Source: UBA1660 sp964462035
GTDB lineage: Bacteria; Myxococcota_A; Polyangia; Polyangiales; Houyiibacteriaceae
Assembly: GCA_964462035.1 (NCBI GenBank)
Contig: CAYXAP010000017.1
Span: 71,223 to 135,222, forward strand
Length of the DNA stretch: 64,000 bases
Reading direction: 5' to 3'
The position numbers were made by a program, and so were the translations under genes. Position 1 is the first letter of the stretch. Each line of letters starts with the position of its first letter. The notes beneath the pieces were generated by a model. That model searched no databases. It was not told the DNA's origin and saw only the letters and a program-made list of their open reading frames with translations. Below, piece by piece: positions 61,797 to 64,000 of the stretch.

Positions 61797-62170
61797 ATGT
61801 CGGTCGTTGGTCCCAGATCCGAGGGCTATGCTCAGTTGGAGGTGGCGTATGGCTTCGACCAAGCGAAACTCGACTCGACGAAAGAGGGTGCGGGGTAGTG
61901 ACCGTCCCCCGTTCGTGGGAGCGGACACGCGGAGTACTTCGAATGGGCGCAGCTATGCCTGCGATTCGAGAAGCTGCCCACGAAGGCGGCGAAGCGGGCT
62001 ATCGAGAGGGCGATTCCCGTCCCTTGAAGGCAGCCGTCGAGTGGGACGGTCCGGTCTTGAGCTTGGCGAGCGAGCAAGGGGTGGGACGAGTCATCCAGGC
62101 TGCCTACGGGAACAAGCTTCGGAAGTTCGTAGAAGCGCTCGTAGGGGAGAGCGAGTCGCAGCGCCGCTAA
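61797..62170 (+). pseudogene. Possible decayed open reading frame
   Basis: From ATG at 61797 one frame reads 33 residues (SEGYAQLEVAYGFDQAKLDS), meets TAG TGA at 61896-61901, then continues protein-like (AEYFEWAQLCLRFEKLPTK) to another stop at 62025. A second frame beginning GTG at 61898 runs to a stop at 62170 with a sensible C-terminal part (AAVEWDGPVLSLASEQGVGRV). This mosaic looks like one gene with stops and a frameshift, family unknown. Alternatively a short real gene of 90 residues (61898-62170) is embedded. Confidence 0.35.
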
Positions 62171-62521
62171 GATCGAGACTGGGTTGATGGAACGGGCGGT
62201 TTCCATCACCTTGCCCTCGGAAGCGCACCAAACACCGCTTCTGCGAACTCGACGGGGATCGTGACTCCGAGGGGCCTCGGCGGCCGAAAGGGGGCACCGC
62301 CGCCGAGTGTGGCGTCCGGGCGATGCCACGCTCGAGGTCTTCAAAGGCGGCGACGTCGCCGAGCACGTCGGCACCATAGGATCGCCACCAGTGGCGGTCC
62401 TCTCTTCAATCGGACCCGCAGCGTTCGCCGCGGCAGTCAGTACAAGAAGTTCACGCCGGGCAGACACTCATTACAGGCTCCTGGAGCTGGCGGATTCCAT
62501 CCAGACGACTTCATCCCCAGG
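62171..62521. other. Intergenic stretch with no supported gene
   Basis: 351 bases. Short open frames exist on both strands but none has a ribosome site plus family resemblance. Together with the decayed frames on either side it looks like a degenerate or poorly assembled region. Confidence 0.5.
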
Positions 62522-63103
62522 TCAATCGCCGCTGATGCCGGCGAAGGCGATCTCGGTCGGCTCTTCGCCTTCGTAGACGATGACGTAACTCGCCATGCCT
62601 CGGCAGCGATGCTGGATGAGCGCGTCCTGCTTCTCTGTCACCTGCGCGCGGGTCGGGCGCTCCGTCCCGAAGAGGGCCCGCCGCTCACCCTTGGTGAGTG
62701 GCGCGGCCTTGCCGAAGCCGGGGGTCTCGGCGACCGAGTGGAAGTCGAGTATCGAGTGGGTCCCGTTTTCGGCGCAGCGGGCGATGAGAGCTTCGATTTG
62801 ATCATCGAGGGGGCGCGCTGTGAAATCCGGCGCGAGGGAGGCCAGCTCCAGCTCGATGAGATCGATTTGTCCTTCCGTGATCGCGATCATCGTTTCACGG
62901 TCCGGCCCGTTGCCGAGCTCCGCCGGTCCCCGTCGGAGCTCTTGGATGTCGTTGGCCAGAGCTTTGCGGAGCCTGTGAAGCTCCAGCTCCGACCGGACGG
63001 GCGGGTACGCGTCCTCTCGAAAGGCGGCGTGACGCGCGGCCCGGAAAGCGACCGAGGGTTCGGGGTCGTAGGGGACGAAGCAGATCCAGCCGGAAGCACC
63101 CAT
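62522..63103 (-). CDS. Conserved hypothetical protein
   Basis: 193 residues. WICFVPYDPEPSVAFRAAR begins the protein, NGTHSILDFHSV lies in the middle, ALFGTERPTRAQVTE follows, and SYVIVYEGEEPTEIAFAGISGD ends it. I recall this layout from a family of unknown function in Actinobacteria and Myxococcota. ATG at 63103 is chosen as the family start; earlier residues lack resemblance. No signal or membrane segment is seen. Confidence 0.7.
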   Translation of the reverse strand: MGASGWICFVPYDPEPSVAFRAARHAAFREDAYPPVRSELELHRLRKALANDIQELRRGPAELGNGPDRETMIAITEGQIDLIELELASLAPDFTARPLDDQIEALIARCAENGTHSILDFHSVAETPGFGKAAPLTKGERRALFGTERPTRAQVTEKQDALIQHRCRGMASYVIVYEGEEPTEIAFAGISGD

Positions 63104-63361
63104 GCCCTGAGGTACGCGGTTGCGACGGTGGGCTTCCCTCGGGGCACGTGCATCGATGTCTATGGAGGCTGTGACCGAGCAGAAGGGGCGAGTGCGCTGT
63201 ATCCACGTGGGCACAGGATGGGCCAGATGGCGCTGCATCATTTGTGTCGCCGACACATCAGCTCGCGTCGAACACGCCAGAACCCGCCATCGGTCCACCA
63301 ATACGCGACATGAGACCGAGGGGTGCCTTCTGCTCGTCTCAGGACGTGGTAGTGCTGCACC

Positions 63362-63774
63362 ATGCGTCCAATCGTCCTTCTCGCACTGTCGCTCCTTGCG
63401 TGCGGCGATGACCCAAGAACCGGCGGAGACTCTGGACCAGCGGCTCTTCCGGGGCCGCTGAACGGCCTCGGCTCGACGGCGTCGGGTGGTGTCGGACCGC
63501 CATCGGTGACTGCAGCCGCGTGATCGTCATCATCGACCGACCGGCAGGGTGTAGCGGAGACGAGTGCGACCTCACTGCTGCTGACTGTGCCGCGAACTGT
63601 TCGATGGCTGCCGAGAACGCGGCCGCACTCGAAGCGGCCGGGTGTGACTCGGAGTGGCGGGCATATGAGGCGTGTGTCGGGATGGTCGAGTCGGAATCAC
63701 CCGGCGGCTGTCAGGTTTCCGACACCGATTGCGGGATCGAGTGGGGCGTCTACAAGAGCTGCGCTGGCTTCTGA
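63362..63774 (+). pseudogene. Frameshifted Cys-rich lipoprotein gene
   Basis: ATG at 63362 gives a good lipoprotein signal (MRPIVLLALSLLACGDDP) but the frame drifts and stops near 63523. The neighbouring frame is open from 63412 to 63774 and holds the Cys-rich part (GCSGDECDLTAADCAANC, ending CAGF). One indel between about 63412 and 63519 would join the two. A short gene starting at GTG 63520 is the alternative. Confidence 0.5.
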
Positions 63775-64000
63775 GTTCGACCCGAGCTGCCCGTCTCGTG
63801 GCGCCGCGGTCTTGCTCCCGAACCGACCCGCACGAGCGCGGGTCGGAGACCAGTGCGCCATCACCACGTCTGAATGAGACACCCTAGATCTAGGATCGGC
63901 AACCACAACCGGGGTATCAGTCTCGTTGTTGTCCATTCGAATTAGGCCGGGAGAGTCGTAGAGCGCCTGGCGGGCTTGCTGAGTAGGCCGCTTGGCCTAG
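63775..64000. other. Window end without supported gene
   Basis: 226 bases. It includes an AT-richer part around 63890-63950; no open frame with support is seen on either strand. Confidence 0.5.

Noticed and set aside
61832..62467. 211-residue minus-strand gene
   Set aside because: No domain, poor codon pattern and it overlaps the decayed plus-strand frame.

Overview
The window is about 70% GC DNA, densely coded on both strands. It looks like the chromosome of a Myxococcota bacterium, probably near Sandaracinaceae/Polyangia. The signs are many Asp/Ala/Gly-rich lipoproteins, an AgmX/PglI-type C-terminal domain protein, a Cys-rich MopE-like protein with Asp-rich metal-binding repeats, PEGA/TPR and FG-GAP envelope proteins, a PATAN (DUF4388) regulator and several NtrC-type sigma-54 activators. 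The taxonomy is inferred from gene content; there is no rRNA in the window.

Layout. 1-2.8 kb: a cut serine hydrolase lipoprotein, a membrane-anchored unknown and a rhomboid protease. 2.7-8 kb: a tight minus-strand run of NtrC-type regulator, OmpR-type regulator, Cys-rich lipoprotein, DUF1415, a small HTTM partner and an HTTM membrane protein. 8.1-11 kb: FG-GAP lipoprotein and PEGA/TPR protein. 11-15.6 kb: HAD phosphatase coupled to a TlpA-like thioredoxin, a palindrome-rich spacer, a coiled-coil membrane protein, a large nested inverted repeat, an SMI1-like protein and a DsbA/HCCA-isomerase-like protein. 15.6-18.9 kb: boxB and boxC of aerobic benzoyl-CoA degradation. 19-27.7 kb: zinc-ribbon protein, PAS histidine kinase, endonuclease III coupled to a second DsbA/HCCA protein, M50 protease-TPR fusion, thioesterase, methyltransferase-like lipoprotein and AgmX-like protein.

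27.7-30.3 kb: an ArsR-methyltransferase fusion (SahR-like) just upstream of ahcY, with a candidate operator and a clear terminator. 30.3-41.7 kb: YihY, YHYH lipoprotein, small proteins including DUF1328, a baeRF-type protein, a Lys-rich 12-residue-repeat protein, an EcsC-like protein, a second NtrC-type activator with GAFTDA, a VWA lipoprotein, a glutathionyl-hydroquinone reductase-like protein and a DUF3634-like protein. 41.8-45.2 kb: an unknown gene, then argE-argA overlapping by four bases. 45.1-52.4 kb (minus): uvrA, egtD and a giant receiver/PATAN/TPR protein interrupted by a 100-N assembly gap in a Glu/Thr repeat. 52.5-60.2 kb: lipoproteins, an SPFH-like protein and a coupled operon of lipoprotein, beta-barrel and DUF547.

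60.2-64 kb differs from the rest: coding density falls and at least two, probably three, reading frames are broken (60218-60479, 61797-62170, 63362-63774), so this end is either decaying or carries indel errors. No CRISPR array, tRNA, rRNA or intact insertion sequence was found.
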